NCBI GenBank assembly: GCA_037962975.1
Contig: CM075671.1
Location: forward strand, 15,547,001-15,611,000
Origin: Clitoria ternatea
Lineage: Eukaryota; Streptophyta; Magnoliopsida; Fabales; Fabaceae
Reading direction: 5' to 3'
Length of the DNA stretch: 64,000 bases
Each line of letters begins with the position of its first letter. Positions within the stretch are counted from its first letter, which is position 1. Positions 13,058 through 24,531 of this stretch are shown piece after piece. The position numbers and the translations under genes were made by a program. The notes under the pieces are model-generated. The model saw nothing but the letters and a program-made list of their open reading frames with translations, was not told the origin of the DNA and made no database searches.

Positions 13058-13069
13058 GCACTGATACCA
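13058..13069 (-). other. gypsy primer-binding site (initiator tRNA-Met type)
   Basis: Read on minus, two bases inside the 5' LTR, is TGGTATCAGTGC. It matches the 3' end complement of plant initiator tRNA-Met except for one base (usually TGGTATCAGAGC). Confidence 0.85.
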
Positions 13070-13071
13070 AG

Positions 13072-15417
13072 TGTAACGTCCTAGGTTATTTTTGCATTTA
13101 TTTTTATTCAAACGATTACATCTTACGATAAATTTTTCCTTTTCTTGAAAATTAATCGAGGTTTAGTGAAAAAGCATTTATTTTTACTGACTTATTCAAG
13201 TGACAGCAGTCACAGTTAGATTAAATAAATGAGATCTAGAAAGAAGAACAAGTTAATCTAAGCACAACGGATGGGAGAAAGGGAATCAGGGCTTCCCGCT
13301 TGAGCGAGGCCCCTACTCGTTTGAGCGAGATTCCGGACTCTCGCTTGAACGAGGTTTCTATTCGCTTGAGCGAATACCTTCACACATCGGATTGGGCAAA
13401 ACATGCAAACGGACTCCCGAAAATCTCACCCTAAAAATGATTCTGTTAACCAAAGGTTTGTCATAGCTACCATGAAAGCATATGTAAATGACAGTGATGT
13501 ATTTTAGAATATAGATTTGCATCCGGTCCGGTCTTGGTTAAACACAACTAATAATAATACTCAGAAGTTCTTATACACACATATAACTCTATAGAAAGTC
13601 ACTCAAAGTCACTCAGACCTTGGCACCGATCTCCCCCTTGGCGCGACTCCATGGCTCCTTCCCCCTCCCTGTCACTGGTTACTAAAAAAAATGGCAAGGG
13701 TGAGTGTTTGGCATTGTAATTAATATAGAATGGAACTTAACAAATATACATGCATATTTATACATATACATCAAGCATCATTCAAAAGTAAGCATACCGA
13801 AACATAGTGTATTACATACAGTAACTATATTAACCCAACCACGCAATTCCATCACATCCATCACGATCACAACTGACTCTCATACAATCTGACTCCTAGT
13901 ATCCGGATACTAAAGGATTGGCCTTCAGCTGGGGGTCCTACTTGACACCCCGTGAACCCTGCTTGGTTCACCGAGTCCTGCTTGACTCTCCACCTCGACC
14001 ACCGGGTCCTACTTGACCACTGGGTAGCTCAACTGGGCACGAAAACCACGGGAGCCGGAAATGAGGGGCTATCATATATCGTCGGCCATCCCACACCACA
14101 TAGTCATTCAACAGTTTACCTTTCACATAATAATATCAATTCCTCATCACTCGGGTGGCCTGCTTGCTAACCCGTCATCACATAACACTGATCATTTCAA
14201 CATTAGATATCACAAGATCATAACATGATAAACTCAACCACACCCGATCCTCCACTAATTAATGTACTCAGTCACACATGCACAAGTATAAACACACAAC
14301 TACATTTAGCAACATTTTCCTTAACCTGTTTACATTACCTCAATGACCTGAATAAGAAGCGAGTCCTATTCTAATTAATTATAACCCGAACACCCCCTTA
14401 CATTGGTTCCACGCTTCGATAATCTACTCTCTGTGTCGATTCCTTCCTCTGAGCGCTGGTTTCGCAGTCTCAACTCCGTCACTCAGTCTTCCATTGCTTA
14501 ACCTACTACCTACGGATCATAAAGTACAGCTCGTCACTTCAACGCCCTTAGTTCATGGACTGCATTTGGGCTCACACTCACCGGAGGAGTGGAGAACAGC
14601 CTCGAATATAGCCATGCATGGCCCTTAACCGCCAAAGAATAAAAGGGATAAGGGAATCACAATTGGAACGGATCAGTAGACTCACCTTGAAGCCTCGATC
14701 ACAGGAATGGGATTCAATTGAAGTTTAGACACAAATGGAGTCCCTCTCCAGCGCATGCAACTCAGCGTTAAGAGAGGAGAAAACGAAAGAGAAGGAACAG
14801 ACCAGCAGCAAAGGTAACTTGTAAATAATGAAGAGGGAAGGAAGAGAATCTCCTTATATATATATAGCTCATGGGCAAGATCGTCTTTTCCTTTATTTTA
14901 TTTGTATTCTTACTAAATTTAATCAATTTCACTATATTAAACTATTGCATAGTTATCAAATCAATTACACTTATTTATTCCCTCAACGTTTAATTATTCA
15001 CAATTCTCTAATACTTCGCAAGAGTATAGGCCCAATATGAATATCGGCCCCCCGGTGTCCTAGCTTAGTGTTCATACCTCGGAAATCCGAGCTACAACCT
15101 GAGAGGTCGGATATCTCATCCGTGCTCATCTCTTGGTTACCTACACCCGTTGTTTCAGTCATTATGAGGTTAATCCGGGCTATGACCCCGTGTGAGGCGC
15201 TCTCCTCACATCGGTTGGACCAGACCACCTAGCCCTGCCCGCTCTTCTCCTACACTCCCGATCTTCAACTCCGCCTGCTCGCGCTTCTGAGACCGATCTC
15301 GACACTGGCTTTCTTGTCTCTGGCTCAGACAGAATAAATATTAAATAAAACTTCTAAAACATTTACTAATCATTTCCCATTTCTTATAATTCTCATTAAA
15401 ACTTCAGGGATGTTACA
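13072..15417 (-). repeat. gypsy 5' LTR (2346 bp), promoter intact
   Basis: Direct repeat of 6201-8404. It retains a TATA box on minus at about 14855-14866 within the block missing from the 3' LTR. U3 would then be about 550 nt from the LTR start at 15417. Transcription leftward into gag is inferred. Confidence 0.93.
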
Positions 15418-16610
15418 ATTACCAAGGTTCTATGTTGTTACTAATCGATTGCAAGACAAGTAACAATCGATTACAAAGTTTTTGTTTGTTTAGTAATCGA
15501 TTACTCATATGTCATAATCGATTACCATGTTGCGTAACAGAAAGAAATACATCAGGTATAAATCATAATCAATTACAAGGAATCTACAATCGATTACCAA
15601 GGTTTTGTCTGTTGCCTAATCGATTACAGGAAGAATCATAATCAATTACAAGGCCTGTTACACTGAAAAAAAATGAAGCATAATCGATTACAGCTTGAGG
15701 CATAATCGATTACACTAGTGCCAGAATTTGGAGAAAGCGTTTTTAAGTGCAAAACCAGCTCACTTCTCCATTATCATTCAAATTCCCATGCTGTGCAACG
15801 GCTCTGAAGACTTTAGGGCTCTTCTCCAAGGCCTATAAATGCAACACTCACTCAAGCTATTCAAGATATCAAGGAGAAATCATTCCTAACTTGTATTTGT
15901 ACATTGTGAGTTCAATTTCTCTTGTATAGTTTCATTGTTCTGAAACTTTGAGCTAAAATTTGTATATCCTCTCTTCTTGATAGTCATTAGAATTTGTGAA
16001 AGCTTTCAATTGCTTATCCACTTTATTGAGAGAGTTAATTTCTTGTAAACACAAACACCAAACACTAAGTTTCACTCTAGGTTGAGTGGTCACAAAGGTT
16101 GGGGTTCAACCTTTAGGTATTGAGAGTTTGAGAGATTGGGTGGGTTTCCCTTATGCTAGTGATGATTGAGTTCTTGAGTGTGGGACACTAGGAAGCTACA
16201 ATTGCTCATAGCTTGTATCTCTAAACTTCAATAGTGGAAATCCTTCAAGTGGGTTGCTTGAAGGCGAGACATACACCGGGTTGGTGGAACTCGTTAAATT
16301 AGTTTGCAAGCTTCTTTTCCTTACTCTCTTGCATTAACATACTGCATCTGGCTGGGTTATTATTGTTGATTGTGACAACTTCTCTTAAACTAGCTTGAAT
16401 AAATTGTGTTAAAATTCTGCACACCAAGTGTTTGATAAATTGTCTAAGTGATTTCTACAGATTATTTCACATTGTTTCTTGCACTACATTTGCTGCCTCT
16501 TGTATATAAACATCTTTTGTGAAAAAGGAATAAATTTCAAAAGCTTTCCAAGTGAAATTTTTAAACACTTAATTCACCCCCTCTTGAGTATTGAGGCCAC
16601 TTGAACAACA
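15418..16610 (+). repeat. copia 3' LTR, right part
   Basis: Resumes with the second ATTAC copy and continues the AATCGATTA series (about 10 exact or near copies to 15714). TATAAAT at 15834-15840 is the likely promoter TATA box. The LTR ends with a Sirevirus-like terminus (AATTCACCCCCTCTTGAG near 16571, then GAACAACA to 16610). Without the insertion the LTR would be about 1.5 kb. The 5' LTR is outside the window, so its target duplication cannot be checked. Confidence 0.8.
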
Positions 16611-17560
16611 TCTTTTTCTCTCTATTTTCACTTTGAGTTTATTGTATTTTTACTCTTGCTTGAGTCTATTCCTACTTTTTCTTGCTCTTTTCTTCTTCTT
16701 GGCGAGATTGATTCAATTTATAGACAAATATTTCAAGAATCTCATGGAAAAGGTAATTGATATAAGTCTGTTGGGAGATGATATCTTCAAAAAGAAAGAT
16801 GTTGCACAATAGATAACTAGATTTCTTTCGTCAGAGAGAGAGAGACGTTGTAAGTGTGTAATTTATGGAGAGCTTTGAAATATGTACTAGCATAGACAGG
16901 GTAGAGATAGTAAGTTTCATAAAGAAGGAAGCTTTTATTCAGAGAATCTCTAAATCTATAAGTCACGGGTGAAAGACTTAATGATATTAGAGTAGAGTGT
17001 AGACTATCTTGCTTTGTCATTCTTCTTTTTATAGGTTTTTGCTTAAGAGTGGATTCTACATTCTAGATTTTTGAGCCAGACTTGTATGGGAACTCCCTTT
17101 GAGGTGGATTCTGGATCCAATGATTCGCAAGATGTTCAAACACCTTTGTTAGGTCTGGGAGCTTTTTATGAGAGAGAGAAGATCTGATGTTTAAATTTGT
17201 AGTATCAGATAAACTTTTCTTAGCTAAGTCTGGTAGGTATTCAAATGCAAAGTTCTTTTTCTTTGAGGACGATTTCTAGACTTCAAGACTAGCCTAAGTT
17301 TGGATCAAAGAGATTTTATGATGAGACCAGACTTTGAAAGATTCTTTTGGCTTATGTACTCCCCCTATCTTTCGTAACACGATCCTTATGTTTTCCTGAA
17401 ACACTTAAACTCACATATTAAATAATAACATGATATGACTCTATTTAAATTAGAATACGCAATGTTGATTATCAACAAATCTCATGAAGTCTGGTTTAAA
17501 TGATTCGACATTTTCCATACTTTTATTCAACAAAGACCATATGAGTAATGGCCTGCAACT
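16611..17560. other. unclassified transposon remnant, possibly a minus-strand copia LTR
   Basis: No coding region recognised. On minus there is a purine run AGATAGGGGGAGTAC (about 17357-17371) like a copia polypurine tract and TATAAAAAG near 17030, so this may be a decayed LTR into which the copia element inserted. No clean TG...CA ends were found, so the class stays open. Confidence 0.3.
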
Positions 17561-17574
17561 GTTGCAATATACAA

Positions 17575-18640
17575 GGTCATATATCATACGGTTAATTGGG
17601 GATGTAATATTTCCAATCATTCAAGCAGTCGGGTTTTATTAAAATACTTGCCTTTGGTGGAAGACTTAGATAGGTGTAGCCAATATAGCTTAGGATCTAC
17701 AGCCTTAAGCTATTTGTACCGTGAGTTGTGTTTATCAACCAAGTATGAGCGTACATCCACTTATGGGATTCACCTATTGTTACAAGTCTGGGCCTGGGAT
17801 AGATTTCCAGCTATTGCTCCAAAACTCCTGCAACAGGCCAGACCTACAGAGACGCCGTATATGGCAAGGTATAGTGTAATTGATAGTTATTTTTATTTTT
17901 ATAGAAATAATTCCTTTATGGTGAACCGTGTTTGACTTGTTATAATGACTTCCATGGTAGGTGGTTGGGCAGGGAAACTTTCAAGGTGGTTAGGCAGGAC
18001 ATTGATTTTTACTATCATGCCTTTGACCAGATGAAACGTGTTGATGTAAGTTAATCAGAATATTTTCCATTGTGATTTTTTTTAAAATTTTTATTTTACT
18101 GACTTTGTTGGTTTTATTATCCAGATTGTGTGAACCCCTTACATGGATGAGGTGATGCAAATGTTGCCTGTAGTGTTTTTATAAGGAGCAGAGCATTGAA
18201 GAGTTGTAGTTCTACTGCTTTCTACAAATATAGTGGAGTGGCATCAACTGGACCAGGTGATACGATAATTTGGGATGCAGCAACACATTACAACTCCTTC
18301 CCAACAATTAGATCATCTCCACTTCAGGAGGCACCTATAGTCGACATTGACATTAACATGCCTAGGTCACGCAATGAACAAGGGGTCGTACATAGGAGGA
18401 ACGATTTTCTTATAGTCTCCCTGAGATGCCCTATCGTGAGCATGAAACTTACTTTGTTCCATCATAGTCTGTCCCTAATGATCCCTGGTCAACTTATCAG
18501 TTTCCTTCTCAAATAGAGTATATTGGGAATCACCAATTTTATTACACCCCTCAAACTGATCACTTCTTTAGAGGAGCAGGGCAAAGTATGGATGATGAAG
18601 CCAGTGGATATGTTCCATCATCAACATAGTCACCAACTGC
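17575..18640 (+). pseudogene. plant mobile domain (PMD / MAIN-like) protein fragment
   Basis: Recognisable PMD core at 17645-17870: LPLVEDLDRCSQYSLGS, then YLYRELC and LLQVWAWDRFP. A piece of the preceding segment (YIIRLIGDVIFP, about 17580-17615) is in another frame, so a frameshift lies near 17620. Plausible introns remain: donor after 17870 with acceptor near 17961, and GTAAGT near 18046 with acceptor at 18124. After the second, GTG TGA ACC shows a nonsense codon where Trp is usual. The remaining C-terminal part is low complexity. The missing N-terminal exons and these breaks mean it makes no normal protein. Confidence 0.7.
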
Positions 18641-19040
18641 CTTTCTCCAAGACTTGCTGACGCCTAACACTCCACTTGTGACGCACAGGGGAAAAGGATC
18701 CTCACATAATGTTGGCCAAGGTATAAACCTTAATACAAACTTATTTGTCGAGGCTGACGATATTAGTTTGTCTGCAGACAAGGGTATACCTGAGTTGTTA
18801 TCGAGAAGGAATCCACATCGCAATGCTAAAGATTATGTAAGGCAATGCATATTTTCCCCAGACCTAATGTTTCATGTATTGGTAACTTATGTTTAAACTT
18901 TCTTTTGTATCATCAATTTTATGCGAACGAACATTATATTCTACTTATGCGAACGAACATTATACACATCTACTTATGTGAACGTACATTATATTATGCA
19001 ATCGAACATTATATTACAACAGTTATTATGTAGCCTGACT
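18641..19040. other. spacer between PMD and MULE genes
   Basis: Holds the PMD tail and a run of short imperfect repeats with the core GAACGAACATTATA (about 18920-19015). No gene recognised. Confidence 0.4.
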
Positions 19041-20900
19041 TTATGAACTACTTCCATTGGTGTTTGTTGGGCACCGGCGACGGTTATGACCTTCCTTCCT
19101 GTATTATTGGCATCTAATTTTCCTTGATTATGATTCAACCAAGTCCATTTCGTTCCAAATACGGGAGGATTTTGGATGACCTTTGGGGCGTAACCAGCCA
19201 TAGTCGGGTGTGACATCATTACCAAGAGGGTACCAGTGAGCTGAGTATGCATTTATAATATACTCAACAATATATACAGGATGGATGAATTGAAAGTAAT
19301 CGATGCTCATAATTTGGCATGCTACAATCACATGCGAGCTCGGATAATGATATGCCTAAAACCTACCACAGTCACAACTCAGATTGTCGTATAACACCAA
19401 TGTATATTTCCTTCCACCTCTCTATTCCATAGGGTCAAAACTTTCTTCAACTTCAAATCGGGTACCATAAATATCATATCGACGCACCAAGTAGGTTTAA
19501 GCATTGGCCTAGCTTTTTGCAAGTGCGTTCATCACCTTTTTAGTATACCTCATGCCTTCTGTGAACTCAGTTCTTGCTCCCGCCCCCCCCCCCCCCGGGT
19601 TGAACAAAGTACTCAACTAACCATGAATACGTACATTTGACCAACGTTGTGATCAACATATTTTGAGCCCTTCTAAAAACTTTGTTTACGCACTCAACCA
19701 AGTTGTTTGTCATGTGACGAAACCTATGCCCCCCACATCATAGGCCATGCTCCATTACTCTTTAGGGATTTCTTCAATCCAAGCAGCGATCTCTGGTGTG
19801 ACTTCATGAAATTTTTACAATTTTCTATCAAACACCGCTTTGCATTACGTGTATCCTGCAAAAATGAAAATTAGTTAACATGTTATACAACTTGAATAAT
19901 CAATAAAAGGTTAAAACATTAACCTATCTTCAACAAGTCTTGCTTAAGCGCAACGTTCTTAAACTTGATGTTGAAATTACGGGCAATGTGTCGAATAAAA
20001 AAACATGGTGGGCGTTTGGTTGTTGCCATCCTGTCTGTGAATTTGCAATAGCTGACTTGATGCTTTGGTGGCGATCCGATATAAGACACAAACCTGTCTT
20101 TTGTGTCACATGGATTCTAATTTGCACCAAAAACTAACTCCAAGCTTGCAGGGTCTCACCTTTAACTATAGCAAATGCGACCAGAATAATCGAGTTATTA
20201 CTGTCCTTTGTTGTTGCTATCAACAAAGTGTGTCTATACTTTTCGTATAAAAATGTACCATCCACCTGGAACATGGGTTTGCAAAACGTGAAATCGTCAA
20301 CACATGGTTTAAATGTCCAAAACGCCTGTTTAAATGTATGAAATTGTGCATCGACCTCAGTGCCAGCAAAAAATTCAGTCATCACCATCTCATACGTAGA
20401 ACCCTGTACAACATTACGTATATGGTTGAGCCAACGTGGCAATAAACAATATGATTCATCCCAGGCTCTGAACACCTTAACAATTGCCTTTTATTTAGCC
20501 CGGCTACTTATCTGTTCTTATATTAATGAAATAGAGATCGATGGATCTTGGTTAACCATCCCTGCACATGACATTACCAAACAGAATAATTATCAACGAT
20601 AAAACCACTTAAATCATATGATCATACACAAAGTATGCATACCAACCTATAATGCATGAACAGATAAACTGAGTCCAAATTCGCATGATCTTGAGAAAGT
20701 CTTACATTGACACAAGTATGAGACCCTCCCCACTTACTAACCACCCATGAATTTTTATTTTTTGACAACATTGCCCTCATCCTCCATAGGCAACCATCAA
20801 AATGATTCAGACACCTTACAATAACATATGTTGGCTTTGATTCAACAACAATGTAAGTCTGATAGGCCTTCATCGAATACTGTTTCAACACAATTTGAAC
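19040..20900 (-). pseudogene. MuDR-type MULE transposase, degraded
   Basis: Reading on minus: an N-terminal MuDR DNA-binding region at 20891-20660 (CLNHFDGCLWRMRA, then GGSHTC); the MULE catalytic domain at 20475-19930 with QVDGTFLYEKYRHTLLIA and LISDRH supplying two acidic residues; an intron with consensus-like borders near 19862-19912; a SWIM zinc-finger region near 19400-19335 where CDCG is kept but the later Cys reads Ser (PSSHV), with a stop inside; and the usual tail (HPKSSRIWNEMD, about 19160). A stop in the catalytic domain near 20134 falls where Trp is usual (AWS, stop). Known role: DDE transposase that cuts and moves the element. This copy is inactive. Confidence 0.85.
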
Positions 20901-21149
20901 CGTATTTTTTGAGCTAAATTTTAACTCAACATACAGTTCATCCCCAACTCACCATTCAATATGGTCATCAAACCCTACCACATCATTGTTCGCATATGGG
21001 CAATCCAAATTTACATTACTGTAAAATGGTGAAGAACTCCAAAATGTTGGATCGCTCAACCCTATAGTGCAAATGATCCGTTAAGGGTGTTAGGCATATT
21101 ATTTGGTTTTCTATTCACTTGTGATTAATACATATATTACTAACTAGTT

Positions 21150-22330
21150 ACAGATGGACCAACGTCACATGCATTTCCTAAACTTGTGGTTTCCGATATC
21201 GAATCAAAGTCACCTTCAACATCAGTGTCCACATCGCTATCATTCGGAATGTTACCTTCATTAGATTCTTCGTCACCATTACTTTCATACTCAAGTTCAA
21301 TATTCAAATCCACATTGTCTTTAGTAACTAAATCATCATTTCTTTTATCTGTAGATCAACAAAAAATAACACAACATTTATTATATCTTTTTTTGAAAAT
21401 AACAACAAATAATAAATGGAACTAAACATATTTACTATCACCTTATGTCAAACATTGTGAAAGGCCTTCTGCTAGATGTAACGAACACCTCCCAACATCA
21501 ACAAAAACCTTGACCGCAACCATGTTAGATTATTTTTCAAAAAGGCACAACAACACCTCAAGCTCTTCATCATCAGTTATTTGAAAACCCAAAAAATTAT
21601 TTTTTTTCGACCAATAACTACCCTACTGGTTAGCTGAGTAATTGTCATATTACCTTCTAGTTTTAATTTACATGAGATCTCCTATTTTAGCTCCTCTACA
21701 GTAATATCACACCTAATTTGAACCAGCTTTATGTCCCCTTCAAATGTATAACCTTCTGACCCTTCATATTTTCGTTCATTCGTGTAAAGAATCATCATGA
21801 TTTGGGATCTCATTTCTCAGCACAAATATGTATTCAGAAGAAGCAAATTACTTTTGATTGTCGTAACTTAATACTGGAACAAAGGGGCCATGGAGGTATA
21901 TATAAAATACATTTCGTATTTTCATAAAATGAATTACCATGTGTCATTACACGATTGGTCAACATTACGTGCTAAGGCAATACGTAATGCCACATGGCAG
22001 ATGCAGGAGCATTACGTATTTCATATATACATAATAAGCTTAGTCAAAATACGTTTGGTTGAAATGCGTAATACCTCGGCCATTCGTCTTCTTGGCCTAC
22101 GTAACTAGTGATATTACGTTTTATGAAGGTACGTAATACTGCATGGCTCGCCACGTGGCGACCATGCAGGAATTACGTCTTTTTAAACTATGAAATACGT
22201 ATTACAACTTTTCAAGAAACGTAATGCAAAATGGGATTTGATAGAATCCACCCCAAGTAAACAATTAGTTTCAAAATGACCTTAAACTATAATTTTTTAA
22301 AAAACGCACCCCATAGTGGCCAAAAACCCA
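21150..22330. other. MULE non-coding end with dense ACGT motifs
   Basis: No gene. Between about 21905 and 22215 the sequences ATTACGT, TACGTAAT and relatives recur more than ten times in both orientations, with one CCACGTGG core near 22150. This is probably the subterminal region of the MULE, possibly a transposase-binding array (inference). Confidence 0.45.
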
Positions 22331-22340
22331 TATATTATGG

Positions 22341-23985
22341 ATTACGAAATGCTTTTTAGCCTGTTGGTCTGTTTACCGTTAGTTTTCAACAATAGCCTGG
22401 ATTGATGTTGTTGGAGGAGACCAACTTTGTAAATGATGAGTATTGCTTGTCCCCTTTTAAGTAGGTGTCTTTACGTTTGGATTGGTTTGGTATTTATTCA
22501 AAATACCATTTGATCCAATTATATTATTAAATTATAATTTGGTTTGGTTGAAATATATAATAACAGTTGATTTGATTTGATTAAATCTAATTCAAATTAA
22601 ATCAATTTGTTTGACTTTATACTAATTATTTTGTTTGTAAAATCAAGAATAACTACTTTAAGAACAGAATCATCACTCTAAAAAATTTCAGCGTAATAAG
22701 AAACTCATAAATCATTATTTAAAGTTTTTTTAAATCTCACTTTAAGTTATGTATATAATTTAGGAAGGTAATATAATACATAAGAGTAATATATTGAATA
22801 TTGCGGTTCAGTTAACGTAGATTTTCAAAAGTAAATTCAAAATCTAATCTGAACCTCACATATAATGCAATTTTTTGTGGTTTTGATTTGATCGATTGTT
22901 TGTTTTACTATAAGAAAACTGACATTTATGGAGGAAGAAATATATTACTAAATAGTCATTAAAGCATCACAAAATCTATTAGCAAGAAAATAACTACAAC
23001 CTTTTCCTAGGAAAAAAATCAAGTCATTAATGAGCTACGTACAAGGTTTTCTCGCTAATCCTTCACTGATTGTAAAATAAGAAGGAACCATGTGTCTCTA
23101 GTTTTTTTGCCAAGTTAAAGGTAAATTTGGCAAACCCATACAAAATTTTTGTAACAACTTTGCTATATAATACTATTATCGGTATTTTGTCATTAAATTG
23201 TAGCTAAGATTCTTTGCTAAATTGCATCAAATCCCTTGAAAGTTTATTAGTCTATTGCGTAGCCAATTTTCTCGCTTTATTATGGCAATATAGCATCACA
23301 AAACCTTAAATATTTCCTCAGTGATAGCCCCTAAATTTAATACAAAGTTATATCAAATTCCTTGCTAATTTAATTCTTTTTGGCAAAATAACTTTTTGTT
23401 TATTTAAACAAATTTGTTAAATTATTTACAATTTATCTTATATCTCTCTCTATATTTTTCAATAATAACCCATTAAAGAAAATATGGAAAGGAACAAAAA
23501 TTTAAATGAAAATAATCTTCAGTAAAATCCTATATAGAAATTCTTATAAACCAAAAATTTGTATGTTAAGTTAATCAAAATAGCTCAGTTCTTGAAATAA
23601 ATCTAAATGTCAAGTTAAACATCAAAATTCTAATATCATAACATGAACAAAATATCCTAATTGATAATTCACTCTAAGTAAAAGTGAAGTTATTGTCATC
23701 ATCAATGTTTGCTTCATTCTTCTCTCTAACACCATGGTTTTGTGACGCTCCATTTGATATTGAAAGTCTATCTTAGAAACTAGGAATCTTAGATAGTAAA
23801 GGAACTAGTTAAAGTATTGATCTATGATGGGTTAATAAATGTTCCAACATGTAAGTTAAAATTACTCCAACTATAAAAGTTTATGTATAATTCCACCATA
23901 AAACATTTTTAAAAAATACAATTCCCAAAAAATATCATTTCTATAATTTTTTTAGAAATACGATTTCTAAAATATTAGGTAACTC

Positions 23986-24032
<47 letters not shown>

Positions 24033-24531
24033 TTATTAGATGAGAACAAAATTTTTACATTAGAGTAATTTAATAAACTCCCCACTTATAGTTACAAATC
24101 AATTTGACCAATCTTTATTACTAGCTACTTCTCATGCTTTATCAATGACTTTTGCATGTTTAGTGTTTTAATTGAAATATATATTAGGATGATTGGTTAA
24201 TATAAGTCTTATAATTCTTTGTCAAACAAGAACAATTGTAGACATTTAATTATTAGACATGTGTTTCACTTCAAAGAATCTGAAAGCATAAAATGTTTTA
24301 AAAATGAAATTAAAGTTGACATGAAAAAATGTACAGATTAAATTTACCTGCACTGATTTATTCATTTAAAGTTTTATTTCAATAATTCATACTTACAAAA
24401 TACACATTAATTAAAGATCCATTTCTGACATATATTAAAATCTTAGTTTGATTTGCATAGTATAACGAGAAATACTTAAACAATATTACCACCACACCAA
24501 GTCATGTCGATCAAAAGAAAACAAAAAAAAT
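22341..24531. other. AT-rich intergenic DNA
   Basis: No gene or clear element seen. It contains an (AT)n microsatellite at about 23988-24026 and repeated TTTGGTTTGGTT-like text near 22490-22570. Confidence 0.6.

Larger units (their letters stand above)
6201..15417 (-). mobile_element. complete Ty3/gypsy chromovirus-like element (Tekay/Del type), nested in the copia LTR
   Basis: Two long direct repeats bound it: 6201-8404 and 13072-15417. Each begins TGTAACGTCC and ends GGATGTTACA on plus. Target duplication ATTAC is seen at 6196-6200 and 15418-15422. A primer-binding site like the end of initiator tRNA-Met is at 13058-13069 and a polypurine tract at 8405-8420, so coding runs on minus. Domain order gag, protease, RT, RNase H, integrase with a chromodomain-like tail is that of Ty3/gypsy chromoviruses; Tekay/Del is inferred from the long LTRs, primer site and C-terminus. 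A hand comparison of the first 700 bp of the two LTRs shows roughly 2% difference, so the insertion is fairly young. Confidence 0.95.
1..16610 (+). mobile_element. Ty1/copia retrotransposon, Sirevirus (SIRE1-like), 3' part, interrupted by a gypsy element
   Basis: Seen: from the left edge the order is gag C-terminus, protease, integrase, reverse transcriptase, RNase H (integrase before RT, so copia), then a long spacer, an extra ORF, three GGGGGA-type polypurine tracts and a 3' LTR of TGT...ACA form. The 5' LTR and start of gag lie left of the window. The 3' LTR is split: 5883-6200 and 15423-16610, with a complete gypsy element plus one copy of its target duplication between. Known: an extra ORF after pol and repeated polypurine tracts are typical of Sireviruses. 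The element is dead: gag-pol and ORF3 carry in-frame stops. Confidence 0.9.
17561..22340. mobile_element. decayed Mutator-like element (MULE) carrying a plant mobile domain gene
   Basis: Two decayed genes face each other: a plant mobile domain (PMD) gene on plus at about 17575-18640 and a MuDR-type transposase on minus at about 19040-20900. The right 1.2 kb (21150-22330) is non-coding and rich in ACGT motifs, and probably contains the right terminal inverted repeat, ending near GGCCAAAAACCC at 22319-22330. I could not find its inverted partner on the left, so the element is truncated or interrupted there. MULEs that carry PMD genes are known in plants. Confidence 0.6.

Noticed and set aside
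16591..16812. 73-codon plus frame
   Set aside because: Spans the copia LTR end and the next unit; a Phe/Leu-rich chance frame.
19580..19600. Poly-C run as a regulatory G-quadruplex
   Set aside because: A single homopolymer run, possibly a sequencing or slippage artefact within a dead MULE.
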